A stretch of DNA of 64,000 bases from CALNXN01 sp942490645. GTDB taxonomy: Bacteria > Pseudomonadota > Alphaproteobacteria > Rhodobacterales > Rhodobacteraceae. Both the position numbers and the translations under genes were made by a program. A model generated the notes under the pieces. That model was not told the DNA's origin, ran no database searches, and saw nothing but the letters and a program-made list of their open reading frames with translations. Where the stretch lies: positions 1 through 64,000 of the forward strand of contig CALNXN010000010.1 of assembly GCA_942490645.1 (NCBI GenBank), in the 5' to 3' direction. Shown here in pieces: positions 8,949 through 18,275 of the stretch. Within the stretch, counting starts at the first letter, position 1, and each line of letters starts with the position of its first letter.

Positions 8949-10346
8949 TTAAGCTGTCTCAATCAGCGGCAAGGGAGCAAGATCAGCCTGCCGCCCAATG
9001 CGTGGCCAGCGGACAAACAGCATCGCCTCGCCAGTGATTTCGTGGGCGGCCAATGCATTCACCAGATCAGCAAGTAGACAGTTCAGGACGACTTGCCCTT
9101 TGCGCTGCGCCTTTGCCACGATCTGTACGTCAAACGGAACGTTGTTATGATCTGCCTGAAGTCGCGCCACGATCTGTGGCGCGGCACCAACCGCCATATA
9201 GAGTGCAACACATGTGCCGGGCCGGATGTCCTTGATCGGGTCCGGAACTGTATATCCCTTGTGCAGGTGGCCCGTTGTCAACACCAGCGTGTCGATGTTC
9301 CCGCGATCCGTCAGGCTCTCACCAAGGCTGGCGGCGGCAGCACAAGCAGCCGTGACGCCGGGCACGATTTCAAACCGGATGCCGCTCGCGGCAAGTGCTT
9401 CGGTTTCTTCTGTTGTGCGTCCAAAAACACCGGGGTCGCCACACTTCAGTCTGACCACACGTTGACCGCGTTTTGCTGCGGCGACCAATGTCTGTGTAAT
9501 TTTCTCTTGTGGCCAACTGTGACAACCCGGAGCCTTTCCGACATAGATGCGTTCGGCATCGCGCCGCGCCAGTTCGAGGATTTCAGGATCCAGCAGCCGG
9601 TCATAATAGATCACGTCCGCTTCTTGCAGACGCTGAACCCCACGCAGGGTGATCAGATCCTTGGCACCGGGACCTGCGCCGACAAGGCTGACGCTGCCGC
9701 CCTTGGATGTGCCGAATTCGCCAGTTTCGATGGCCGATTTGATCATCTGTGCGGCCTCACGCTCGGCACCGCCGGTAAAGAGTTGGCGCGGGCTGTCGTT
9801 AAAGACCCAACGCCACAGATCACGCCGTGCACGCGGGCCAAGTCGGGCCGACGCCGCAGTGCGCATGCGTCCCGCAAGTGCCGCCAAATCACCCAAGCGT
9901 GGTTCCAACATCTCTTCAAGCTTGGTTTTGATTTGGCGCGCCAGCACGGGGGCCGTGCCTTCGGTGCCAATAGCCACGACGACGGGATCGCGGTCCACGA
10001 TCGACGGGGTAATCGCATCGCAAAGCGCAGGCTGGTCGACGACATTCACCGTTGCCCCACCGATCTTGGCCAAGGAATGCAGGGCCATGTCCATTCCGGG
10101 GCATCCAGTTGCCACAAAGACCAACGCGGTTCCGGAAAAGCGGTCGGGTGTGATGGGGCCGGCGTGATGCGTCACGCGGCCGTTCGCGGTCAGATCCGCC
10201 AGTTCAGGGTCAAGTGATGGCGCCCAAATCTCGACCTCCGCTTCGGTTTTCAGGATCAGCCGCGCCTTTTGCGCGGCCTGCTCACCACCGCCGACGATGA
10301 CAACGCGGCGACCTGCCATTTGCAGGAACATTGGAAATGTTTTCAT
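8949..10346 (-). CDS. cysG: Siroheme synthase CysG
   Basis: A 465-residue trifunctional enzyme that converts uroporphyrinogen III to siroheme. The N-terminal precorrin-2 dehydrogenase/ferrochelatase has the NAD motif VVIVGGGEQAAQKARL at residues 14-29. The C-terminal SAM uroporphyrinogen methyltransferase starts near residue 210 (VSLVGAGPGAKDLITLRG) and has GDPGVFGR and EIVPGVTAA. The ATG at 10346 overlaps the stop of the upstream gene (ATGA) and begins the conserved MKTFPMFL, so the longer upstream reading is not used. It is the last gene of the nitrate operon and supplies the siroheme cofactor for NirB. Confidence 0.93.
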   Translation of the reverse strand: MKTFPMFLQMAGRRVVIVGGGEQAAQKARLILKTEAEVEIWAPSLDPELADLTANGRVTHHAGPITPDRFSGTALVFVATGCPGMDMALHSLAKIGGATVNVVDQPALCDAITPSIVDRDPVVVAIGTEGTAPVLARQIKTKLEEMLEPRLGDLAALAGRMRTAASARLGPRARRDLWRWVFNDSPRQLFTGGAEREAAQMIKSAIETGEFGTSKGGSVSLVGAGPGAKDLITLRGVQRLQEADVIYYDRLLDPEILELARRDAERIYVGKAPGCHSWPQEKITQTLVAAAKRGQRVVRLKCGDPGVFGRTTEETEALAASGIRFEIVPGVTAACAAAASLGESLTDRGNIDTLVLTTGHLHKGYTVPDPIKDIRPGTCVALYMAVGAAPQIVARLQADHNNVPFDVQIVAKAQRKGQVVLNCLLADLVNALAAHEITGEAMLFVRWPRIGRQADLAPLPLIETA

Positions 10347-11278
10347 GCGGAAAGGCTTTCTGTGTGATGGCGTTGTGCCCAAAGGGCGCACGCCATTTGA
10401 TCTGCATCTGCGAGGGTAGGCGCGGCTTTGAGCGTCCAAAGTGCCAGCGCCGCCGTCCCGGTTATCGTGGCAACCGCGAAGGGGTTGCTCACCTGCCCAT
10501 GCCAGAGCCCCCGCAGGTCAATGTATTCGCCCGCTTCGTGCAGGCGTCGGGTATCGTGCAGAATGGGCGCTGCGACCTCTTGGATATGGGCACCATCACG
10601 CAGGCCGAACACAGTGATGTCCTTGGAGGGGTGGCGTTCAAACTCACCTCCGCCGCCCTTGATGATGCTGAGATCGCGCTGGCCCAACAGTTGTGCCGCC
10701 TGCGCCTGCAAGCTGCGATAGGACGGGTGAAACACACCTTGTACCGTGGTTGGTGCCCCAGACGGGTTCCACATGCGCAGCACCGTGTTGAAACACGACC
10801 GCAGTCCGAATGTGTCTCGCAGTTTGAGCAGATCGAAGGCGGTCGGGCTGAGTGTTTCAAGGGCCGTGTACGTGACGTTTGGACCGGCAAGATCAATCGC
10901 TTCGCGGACTGATGCGGCTGCAGATTGGTGCGAATTCCAACCATGCATCGACACGCGATAACCTGCCAGACCGATCAGGCGTGCGGCCAAAAGGAAAAGC
11001 GGCGCGCCACGACTGCGCCCTGCGGCATAGGAGGGCCAATCCAGATCCGCGTGCGGCAGTTTACCAGTGCCATGCGCGCGCAAGGCGGCTGTGAAACCTG
11101 CGATCTCGTTTGGCGTTTCACCGCGCAGGCGCATGACCATCAAAAGCGCGCCAATCGCTTCGGGCGCGGCGTCTCCGTTCAAGATCAACGTCATCGCCTC
11201 TTGCGCTTCACCCGTGGTCATGGCGCGTGCGCGCCCTTGGCCGCGGGCGACGATCTGGACAAAGGGGGCGAGGCTCAT
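10343..11278 (-). CDS. TrpD2-like glycosyl transferase family protein
   Basis: A 311-residue member of the anthranilate phosphoribosyltransferase-like superfamily (YbiB/TrpD2 type). It has an N-terminal helical bundle (residues 1-75, LLMVMRLRGETPNEIAGFT) and an alpha/beta domain. The PRPP-loop and catalytic motifs of true TrpD are altered: MHGWNSHQSAA stands where TrpD has a KHGNR-type motif. It overlaps nasA and cysG by 4 nt each, so it is firmly inside the nitrate operon. Related proteins recur in alphaproteobacterial nitrate operons and some relatives bind nucleic acid, but I know of no established role. It should not be called a tryptophan biosynthesis enzyme. Confidence 0.8.
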   Translation of the reverse strand: MSLAPFVQIVARGQGRARAMTTGEAQEAMTLILNGDAAPEAIGALLMVMRLRGETPNEIAGFTAALRAHGTGKLPHADLDWPSYAAGRSRGAPLFLLAARLIGLAGYRVSMHGWNSHQSAAASVREAIDLAGPNVTYTALETLSPTAFDLLKLRDTFGLRSCFNTVLRMWNPSGAPTTVQGVFHPSYRSLQAQAAQLLGQRDLSIIKGGGGEFERHPSKDITVFGLRDGAHIQEVAAPILHDTRRLHEAGEYIDLRGLWHGQVSNPFAVATITGTAALALWTLKAAPTLADADQMACALWAQRHHTESLSA

Positions 11279-13851
11279 TCCGCGGCCATCGGGAGCGATG
11301 CCTCTGCCAAGAGTGCCGCGAGTTCAGGTTTGCAGGACCCGCAGTTGGTGCCTGCACAGGTTGCCTCGCCCAAAGCCGTCAGACTGCACGCGCCTTGTGC
11401 GGCAGCGGCCAGCAGAGTGTTCCGGCCCACATTGAAACAGGCGCAGACCGTGGCGCCCGGGTCTGGTTGATCGGACGCGCCGCGCCCGGCCAATGCGGCC
11501 AAGGGCGCCGTGTCGGTTCCGATCAGAGAGTTGATCTCTGAGCGCGACAGGACAACAGGGTTTGGTGAGGCAAAGAAAAGCGCGGTGATCATGCCGTTTT
11601 GGACAATCGCTACGCGGACAGTTCCGGTCGCAGGGTCCGTCTGCATGGAAACATCGCCCTGCGTTTGACCGGAAAGCTGACGCACTTCGGCCTCCCAATC
11701 ATTGGGCGTTTTGCTGCCTGCCAACTCGGCTTGCCATCCGTTTTGCACGCGTGCAATCGCCGCATAAGGTGTTTGCGGGACAGGTGCCGCATTGCTGGCC
11801 AAGAAACCATACCATTTAGGTGCGTAGACTTCGGCCACGACAGCAACGGCCTTCAACGCAGGCTGCCCTGAAAACGGGTCGGTCACAGGGGCCGTGACGC
11901 TGTTGATTGTGCCGGATGTTGTGCGCTGGCGCGTCCAGTGCATAGGCGCAAAAAGCTGGCCCTTGGCAACGCGGGCTGTGATCAGGGCGCGCAGAATGAC
12001 GCGGCCGTAGATGCTTTCCACGGCGATCAATGCGCCGGGGACAGCGCCCAAATCTGTCGCGTCCGCTGGGTTTATTTCGAGGTATGGCTCGGCCAGATGG
12101 GACCCGAGGCGGCCTGATTTGCCGGTCCGCATCATCGTGTGCCACTGATCACGGTTCCTGCCTGTGTTCAGCGTAAATCGCGGCATGGACAGACGTGGCG
12201 CACGCACCGGGATCATTCGGGCTTTGCCATCCGCATGGAAAAATTTGCCATCCGCAAAGAACCGTTGGTCGTTGCGCGGCCATTGCGTCGGGATCAGGTT
12301 GGCATAGTCGGCATCGGCAAAAATGCTCAAATCCAGATCGCGGGGAAAGTGAGAGGCGGCAGCATCCAGCGCCACATATTCCGCGAATACCTCAGACGGT
12401 TCCTGATAGGCAAATGCGCCGCCAAACCCCATACGCGATGCCACGTCGCTGATGATTTTCCAATCGGGGCGTGCGCTGCCGGGAGCCGCCAAAAAGGCGC
12501 GCTGGCGCGATATGCGACGCTCGGAATTTGTGACGGTGCCGTCTTTTTCGCCCCAGCCGGTCGCGGGCAACAGAACATGCGCCAGATCGTTGGTATCGGT
12601 GTGTTCCATGATGTCAGACGTGACGACAAAGGGCACGTTTGCTATTGCCGCAGCCACCCCATCGGCATCTGGCAATGACACCGCAGGGTTGGTCGACATG
12701 ACCCACAAGGCTTTGATCTGCCCGTCTGCACAGGCTTGAAACAGGTCGACGGCCTTTAGCCCCGCCTTGGTACAGATTGTCGGGCTTTCCCAGAAATCCT
12801 GCACCGTCCTTTGATGATCTGTGTTCCCAAGCTCCAGGTGATTGGCCAGCATATTGGCCAGCCCACCGACTTCGCGTCCGCCCATCGCATTTGGCTGACC
12901 GGTGACCGAAAACGGCCCCATGCCCGGTTTCCCAATGCGGCCAGTCGCAAGATGACAGTTGAGGATTGCGTTGACTTTGTCGGTGCCGCAGGCGGATTGA
13001 TTGACGCCTTGGGAATAGACGGTCACGACCTTGGTTGTATCGGCCCAAAGTTCAAAGAACGCAGCGATTTCTTGCGCGGTCAGGCCGCTCTCAGTCGGAT
13101 TGGTTTCACGTGCGGCTGCTAGCGTCGCCTCCATGCCGTTGACATGGTTTTGCACGTAAGGACCGTCAAACATTTGTGCCTGCGCCAGATGCGCCAATAG
13201 CCCATTGAAAAGTGCGACATCGCCGTCAGGGGCTATTTGCAGGTGCATGTCCGCCAAATCGGTCGTCGCGGTGCGGCGCGGATCGATATTGACGACGCGC
13301 ATATGTGGGCGCGCCTCTTTCGCCGCCGCAATACGCTGATGCAGCACCGGATGGCACCAGGCGAGGTTGGAGCCAACCAGCACGATCAAGTCGGCCTCTT
13401 CGAGATCTTCGTAGGTGCCGGGCACCGTGTCGGTGCCAAAGGCGCGTTTGTGTCCCGCCACCGAGGACGCCATGCAAAGCCGCGAATTGGTGTCGATGTT
13501 GGCAGTGCCGATGAAACCCTTCATCAGCTTGTTGGCGACATAGTAATCCTCGGTCAAAAGCTGGCCGGATGCGTAAATCGCAACGCTCTCGGGGCCATGT
13601 TCGGCAATGGCTGAGTTGAATTTTTGAGCAACAAGATCAAGGGCGGTATCCCAATCTGCTTGCTTGCCATTGATCTTCGGGTGCAACAACCGTCCGTCCA
13701 GATCGATGGTTTCACCCAAAGCGGCCCCCTTGGAACAGAGCCGTCCAAAATTGGCCGGATGATCCGGATCGCCCTTGATCGTGCCATCGGCAGCGGCCAG
13801 CACACCACAACCCACGCCGCAATAGGGGCATGTGGTCCGCGTCAGGCTCAT
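11275..13851 (-). CDS. nasA: Assimilatory nitrate reductase catalytic subunit
   Basis: An 858-residue cytoplasmic Mo-bis-MGD nitrate reductase. Cys8, Cys11, Cys15 and Cys39 (CPYCGVGC ... LCSKG) bind the N-terminal [4Fe-4S] cluster. The molybdenum pocket segment is NIDTNSRLCMASSVAG. A C-terminal BFD-type [2Fe-2S] domain follows at about residues 800-850 (VCACFNVG, CAGTNCGSCKPEL), as in NasA forms that take electrons without a separate flavoprotein subunit. There is no Tat signal, so it is not periplasmic NapA. The start codon overlaps the nirD stop (ATGA). It reduces nitrate to nitrite for NirBD; Paracoccus literature calls the equivalent NasC. Confidence 0.95.
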   Translation of the reverse strand: MSLTRTTCPYCGVGCGVLAAADGTIKGDPDHPANFGRLCSKGAALGETIDLDGRLLHPKINGKQADWDTALDLVAQKFNSAIAEHGPESVAIYASGQLLTEDYYVANKLMKGFIGTANIDTNSRLCMASSVAGHKRAFGTDTVPGTYEDLEEADLIVLVGSNLAWCHPVLHQRIAAAKEARPHMRVVNIDPRRTATTDLADMHLQIAPDGDVALFNGLLAHLAQAQMFDGPYVQNHVNGMEATLAAARETNPTESGLTAQEIAAFFELWADTTKVVTVYSQGVNQSACGTDKVNAILNCHLATGRIGKPGMGPFSVTGQPNAMGGREVGGLANMLANHLELGNTDHQRTVQDFWESPTICTKAGLKAVDLFQACADGQIKALWVMSTNPAVSLPDADGVAAAIANVPFVVTSDIMEHTDTNDLAHVLLPATGWGEKDGTVTNSERRISRQRAFLAAPGSARPDWKIISDVASRMGFGGAFAYQEPSEVFAEYVALDAAASHFPRDLDLSIFADADYANLIPTQWPRNDQRFFADGKFFHADGKARMIPVRAPRLSMPRFTLNTGRNRDQWHTMMRTGKSGRLGSHLAEPYLEINPADATDLGAVPGALIAVESIYGRVILRALITARVAKGQLFAPMHWTRQRTTSGTINSVTAPVTDPFSGQPALKAVAVVAEVYAPKWYGFLASNAAPVPQTPYAAIARVQNGWQAELAGSKTPNDWEAEVRQLSGQTQGDVSMQTDPATGTVRVAIVQNGMITALFFASPNPVVLSRSEINSLIGTDTAPLAALAGRGASDQPDPGATVCACFNVGRNTLLAAAAQGACSLTALGEATCAGTNCGSCKPELAALLAEASLPMAAE

Positions 13852-14183
13852 GCCGCAACCCGTGCGAGCAGGAAGGCGCGATCCAGCAGAATCCGGCCCT
13901 TGTCGACGCGGGCCGGGTAGGTGGTAACACGCCCTTCGTCTGCGCCCTGCGCTTCACCGGTTTCCAGCGAGATTACCCAGTTGTGCAATGGGCAGGTCAC
14001 GGATGTGCCATGCACAATACCTTCGGCCAATGGACCTGCTTTGTGCGGGCACGCGTTGTCGAGGGCGAACACCTCATCCTCGGCAGTGCGGAAAACCGCG
14101 ACACAACCAAGGGCCGTTTTGACCATGCGCGCACCACGTCGGGGGATATCTTCCAGAGGTGCGATATCAATCCAATCAGTCAT
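13848..14183 (-). CDS. nirD: Nitrite reductase small subunit, Rieske-type NirD
   Basis: A 111-residue Rieske domain protein. The cluster ligands are all present: Cys45 and His47 (CPH), Cys64 and His67 (CPLH). E. coli NirD lacks them, so this is the redox-active form called NasG or NasE elsewhere. The ATG at 14183 gives an ATGA overlap with the nirB stop and begins the conserved MTDWIDIAPLEDIP; the longer upstream frame only reads through nirB. It should relay electrons within the nitrate/nitrite reductase complex. It overlaps nasA by 4 nt. Confidence 0.93.
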   Translation of the reverse strand: MTDWIDIAPLEDIPRRGARMVKTALGCVAVFRTAEDEVFALDNACPHKAGPLAEGIVHGTSVTCPLHNWVISLETGEAQGADEGRVTTYPARVDKGRILLDRAFLLARVAA

Positions 14184-16606
14184 TCCGCTGCCTCCAGAGC
14201 AAGGTTGGCCAAAGGCTGATAGCGGTCGGCTTTGGTCTTGGCATGTTCGGCCCAAGGATCTTTGCGATAGATGGATTGGCTTAGTTCGAAACGCTCAACC
14301 AACGCATCGCGCTCGGTCTCAACCCGTTCCTTGATCCAATCAAGGCCCACCTTTCCCATCCATTTATAGATACGGTCGAGGTATTTGGCATTTTCACGGT
14401 AGAGTTGGGTGACGGCCTTGATCACGTCGATGGCCTCTTGTTCCGTCGCGACTTGAAGAAGCATTTCGGTCTCTTTGACATCCATGCCCGCGGCCCCGCC
14501 GATGCTGACCTGATAGCCGCTGTCGACACATACGACGCCAATGTCCTTGCAGGTCGCCTCGGCGCAATTGCGCGGGCAGCCGGACACCGCCAGCTTCAGC
14601 TTATGCGGCGTCCATGAGCCCCAAAGCTCTTTCTCCAGTTTGATCCCGAGACCCGTGCTGTCTTGCGTTCCAAAGCGACAATGATCGGTGCCAACGCAGG
14701 TTTTGACCGTGCGCAAGCCTTTGGAATAGGCATGACCCGACACCATACCAGCGGCGTTCAGGTCGGCCCAGATTTTCGGCAAATCCTCGCTTTTGACGCC
14801 CAGAAGATCGATGCGCTGGCCGCCGGTAACCTTGACGGTCGGTACCCTGTATTTGTCAGCGGCATCCGCAATCGCGCGCAATTCGTCAGGCGTTGTGATC
14901 CCGCCCCACATGCGTGGTACGACGCTGAATGTGCCGTCTTTCTGAATGTTGGCGTGTTTGCGTTCGTTGATGAAACGGCTTTGCGGGTCATCTTGGTAAT
15001 CCAGCGGCCAATCGGCCAGCAGATAGAAATTAAGCGCCGGGCGGCAGACATGGCAGCCACAGGATGTTTTCCACCCGCATTCCTGCCAAACGGCGGGCAT
15101 CGACGTCAGTTTTTGCGATTTGATCATCCGCCGCACGTCTTCGTGGGTCATGTCAGTACAGCCGCAAATGGATGCCGCAGCCGGGAGAACGAAGTCATCG
15201 CCCAGGCTGACCGCGAGCACCTGTTCGACCAATCCGGTGCATGTCCCGCAGGACCCGGATGCCTTGGTGGTTGCCCGCACCGCGCCTAGATCAGCAGCGC
15301 CCGCAGCGATAGCATCTTCGATTTGTCCTTTGTTGATTCCGTTGCAGCCACAGATCTCCGCATCACGCGGTAAGGCTGCAACAGCTGCTAAAGGGTCCAG
15401 GGGGGTCCCCCCTTGGTAGGCCGGGCCAAAGATCAGCGTCTCGCGCATATCGGCGATGTCGGTCTTGTCGCGGATCAGGCCAAAGAACCAGTTGCTGTCA
15501 GCGGTGTCGCCATACATCACCGCCCCTTTGACAACGTTGTTTTCAATCACCAAACGGCGATAGACGCCGCGCGCGGGGTCACGAAAGACGATATCTTCGC
15601 GGCCTTCACCATCCGCGAAATCCCCAGCGCTAAACAGATCGCAGCCCGTGACCTTGAGCTTGGTCGACAGCTCCTTTTGCACGAATTGGGCGGGTTCGCC
15701 CATCAGCGTCTGGGCCGCGACTTTGGCCTGGTCATAAAGCGGGGCAACAAGACCGAAGATCGCGCCATCATGTTCCACACACTCGCCAACGGCCAACACA
15801 TCCGCGTCCGAGGTGATCATCTGATCATCCACATGGATGCCCTTGCCAACGGCCAACCCGCTGTCTTGTGCCAGTTTGACATTAGGGCGGATACCCACGG
15901 CCATGACCAGCAGGTCGCAGGGCAATTCGGTGCCATCATCCAGCAACAGCGCCCGGACATGGCCGTTTGCGCCGAGAATCTCCTTGGAATTGGCCGAGCA
16001 TTTGACCGTGATCCCCTTGTCGACCAACGCCTTGCGCAGCAGATAACCAGCCGCCTCATCCAATTGCCGCTCCATCAGGTGGCCCATGATGTGGACGACG
16101 GTCACATCGACACCGCGCGCGGCCATGCCTGCTGCAGCCTCCAACCCCAGCAAACCACCGCCGATGACGACGCATGTGTTGTCGGGTCCAAGGTCCATCA
16201 TGCGCTGGGTATCTTCCAGATCACGATAAGCGATCACGCCCTCCAGATCGTGGCCCGGCAGCGGGATCATGAACGGGGTGGATCCGGTACCAAACACCAG
16301 TTTGTCATAGGCCAGTACATCACCGTTTTCGGCCACGACGGTCTTGGCCGAACGATCGACCGATGCGATACGCTCGCCAAAACGACAGGTGACGCCATGC
16401 TCCTCGTACCACGCGGCATCATGAGTGACGATCTCGTCATAGGTCTTGTCGCCGGACAGGACCGGGGACAGCATGATCCGGTTGTAATTTCCGCGTGGTT
16501 CCGCGTTGAACAGGGTCACTTCATAGTCGGCACCCGCATCAAAGAGGTGTTCCAGAACCCTCCCCGAAGCCATACCTGCACCGACGATTATCAGTTTTTG
16601 GGTCAT
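14180..16606 (-). CDS. nirB: NAD(P)H nitrite reductase large subunit
   Basis: An 808-residue cytoplasmic siroheme enzyme for six-electron reduction of nitrite to ammonium. Domains in order: FAD/NAD(P)H oxidoreductase (IIVGAGMASGRVLEHL at the start; second nucleotide site VVIGGGLLGLEAAAGM), a BFD [2Fe-2S] region (ICGCNGINKGQIEDA ... GSCGTCTGLVEQVL), and a siroheme/[4Fe-4S] region with CVGTDHC and SGCPRNCAEA. I chose ATG 16606, which has GGAG eight bases upstream. A GTG nine bases earlier would overlap the transporter stop but has poor spacing. Electrons come from NADH and probably pass to the Rieske NirD and NasA as well. Confidence 0.95.
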   Translation of the reverse strand: MTQKLIIVGAGMASGRVLEHLFDAGADYEVTLFNAEPRGNYNRIMLSPVLSGDKTYDEIVTHDAAWYEEHGVTCRFGERIASVDRSAKTVVAENGDVLAYDKLVFGTGSTPFMIPLPGHDLEGVIAYRDLEDTQRMMDLGPDNTCVVIGGGLLGLEAAAGMAARGVDVTVVHIMGHLMERQLDEAAGYLLRKALVDKGITVKCSANSKEILGANGHVRALLLDDGTELPCDLLVMAVGIRPNVKLAQDSGLAVGKGIHVDDQMITSDADVLAVGECVEHDGAIFGLVAPLYDQAKVAAQTLMGEPAQFVQKELSTKLKVTGCDLFSAGDFADGEGREDIVFRDPARGVYRRLVIENNVVKGAVMYGDTADSNWFFGLIRDKTDIADMRETLIFGPAYQGGTPLDPLAAVAALPRDAEICGCNGINKGQIEDAIAAGAADLGAVRATTKASGSCGTCTGLVEQVLAVSLGDDFVLPAAASICGCTDMTHEDVRRMIKSQKLTSMPAVWQECGWKTSCGCHVCRPALNFYLLADWPLDYQDDPQSRFINERKHANIQKDGTFSVVPRMWGGITTPDELRAIADAADKYRVPTVKVTGGQRIDLLGVKSEDLPKIWADLNAAGMVSGHAYSKGLRTVKTCVGTDHCRFGTQDSTGLGIKLEKELWGSWTPHKLKLAVSGCPRNCAEATCKDIGVVCVDSGYQVSIGGAAGMDVKETEMLLQVATEQEAIDVIKAVTQLYRENAKYLDRIYKWMGKVGLDWIKERVETERDALVERFELSQSIYRKDPWAEHAKTKADRYQPLANLALEAAE

Positions 16607-16611
16607 GTGGG

Positions 16612-18270
16612 TCACTCCGCTGCGATTGCTTTGGGTTTCGGTTTTGCGCCGTGCTCGTATTCCTCAAGGAAATCGAGCACTTCCTGGCGGTAGGCGTAGT
16701 AATCCGGATGCTCCAACAGGGCCTTGCGGGTGCGCGGCCGCGGCAGGTTCACATCCGTGATCTTGCCGATTGTCGCCTGCGGCCCGTTCGTCATCATGAC
16801 AACGCGGTCCGCCAACAGGATCGCTTCGTCCACATCATGGGTGACACAGATTGCGGTCACCTTTGTGCGTGACCAGACCTCCATCAGAACTTCTTGCAGC
16901 TCCCAACGCGTCAGGCTGTCGAGCATTCCGAAAGGTTCATCCAGCAGCAGCAATTTCGGCGACAAGGCGAACGCACGGGCGATGCCGACGCGTTGCTTCA
17001 TGCCGTTCGACAGGCTGGCGGCCCCTTTGTCCATGCTGTCGGCCAAGCCCACACGTTCCAGGTAATATTCGACCACGTCCTGACGTTCGGCCTGCGACGC
17101 TTTGGGGTAGACCTTGTCGACACCGATCGCGACGTTTTCCTTGGCCGTCAGCCATGGGAACAGGTTGGGGGATTGGAAGACAACCGCGCGTTCCGGGTCG
17201 GCCCCTTCGACGTTCCAACCATCCAGCCTGATTGCCCCTCTTGAGATCGGGTTGAGACCGGCGGCCATGGTCAACACTGTTGATTTGCCACAACCTGAAT
17301 GCCCGATCAGCGAAATGAATTCGCCTTTGTTGATCTTGAGGTCAAAGTCCTCGACGACCGTAAGCGGGCCTTTGGGGGTCGGATAGACCTTGTCCAACTG
17401 CGAAAAATTCAGGAACTTGTCTTCAATCCCGCTTTCTTGCGCCTTGGCGACGGCGGCAGGGACGCCGTGGATCGGCGTGACATTGGGCAAGGAACGCGTG
17501 CCTTCGACCTTGGCGGCGATGCCCACGTCCATCAGGTAATTCGTGACCTTGCCACGCAGCGCCTTGAACGTCGCATCATTGTTCATCGCGATCCGGTCGC
17601 GGGGGCGCGGAATGTTGACGGAAAACTCATCGCCCAGCGTTCCGTCAGGGTTCAGCGCAATGATCCGGTCGGCCAGAATAATGGCCTCGTCCACATCATT
17701 GGTGATCAGAACGCATGTCTTTTTGTCCCGTTCCCAGATCGCCTCGATCTCATCCGCGAGGTTGGCCCGGGTCAACGCATCAAGCGCCGACAGTGGCTCG
17801 TCCAGCAACAGCATTTCCGGGTCCATCGCCAACGCGCGGGCCACGTTCACCCGTTGACGCATACCGCCGGACAATTCCGCCGGGCGCCGGGTGGCGGCGT
17901 GGCTCAGACCAACCATGCTGACATAGTGATCCACCTTTGCGGCGCGTTCGGCCTTGGACAGCTCTGGAAACATCGTATCGACGGCCAAGGCCACGTTTCC
18001 GTTCACCGTCAGCCAAGGCATCAGCGAATAGCTTTGAAAGATGACACCGCGTTCACGCCCCGGCGTGGTGATGGGCGCGCCCTTGAAGGTGGCTGTCCCA
18101 CTGGAGGGCTGCTCAAGCCCTGCCATCATATTGATCAACGTGGTTTTGCCGGTGCCCGAAAAGCCGAGGATAACGACAAACTCACCCTCGGCCACATCGA
18201 GGTTGATGTTCTTGAGAACCGGCATTTCGCCATAGCTCTTGGAGACGTCTTTGAATTGAAGGATACCCAT
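16612..18270 (-). CDS. nrtC: Nitrate ABC transporter, fused double ATPase
   Basis: A 552-residue polypeptide with two ABC ATPase domains in tandem (about 1-250 and 285-540) rather than separate NrtC and NrtD. Domain 1 has Walker A GFSGTGKTT (36-44), signature LSGGM (133-137) and Walker B LLLDEP, but its switch histidine is Asn191 (TND). Domain 2 has Walker A GHSGCGKST (323-331), an altered signature LSNGM (420-424), Walker B LLLDEP and His478. The motifs pair so that one composite site is canonical and the other degenerate. The ATG at 18270 follows an excellent GGTGATC ribosome-binding match; a GTG at 18279 is the alternative. It should power nitrate import with NrtA and NrtB. Confidence 0.92.
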   Translation of the reverse strand: MGILQFKDVSKSYGEMPVLKNINLDVAEGEFVVILGFSGTGKTTLINMMAGLEQPSSGTATFKGAPITTPGRERGVIFQSYSLMPWLTVNGNVALAVDTMFPELSKAERAAKVDHYVSMVGLSHAATRRPAELSGGMRQRVNVARALAMDPEMLLLDEPLSALDALTRANLADEIEAIWERDKKTCVLITNDVDEAIILADRIIALNPDGTLGDEFSVNIPRPRDRIAMNNDATFKALRGKVTNYLMDVGIAAKVEGTRSLPNVTPIHGVPAAVAKAQESGIEDKFLNFSQLDKVYPTPKGPLTVVEDFDLKINKGEFISLIGHSGCGKSTVLTMAAGLNPISRGAIRLDGWNVEGADPERAVVFQSPNLFPWLTAKENVAIGVDKVYPKASQAERQDVVEYYLERVGLADSMDKGAASLSNGMKQRVGIARAFALSPKLLLLDEPFGMLDSLTRWELQEVLMEVWSRTKVTAICVTHDVDEAILLADRVVMMTNGPQATIGKITDVNLPRPRTRKALLEHPDYYAYRQEVLDFLEEYEHGAKPKPKAIAAE

Positions 18271-18275
18271 ATCGA

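Noticed and set aside
9093..10217. Long plus-strand open frame across cysG
   Set aside because: It is antisense to a complete CysG with all motifs and shows no motif of its own; long antisense frames are common in GC-rich genes.
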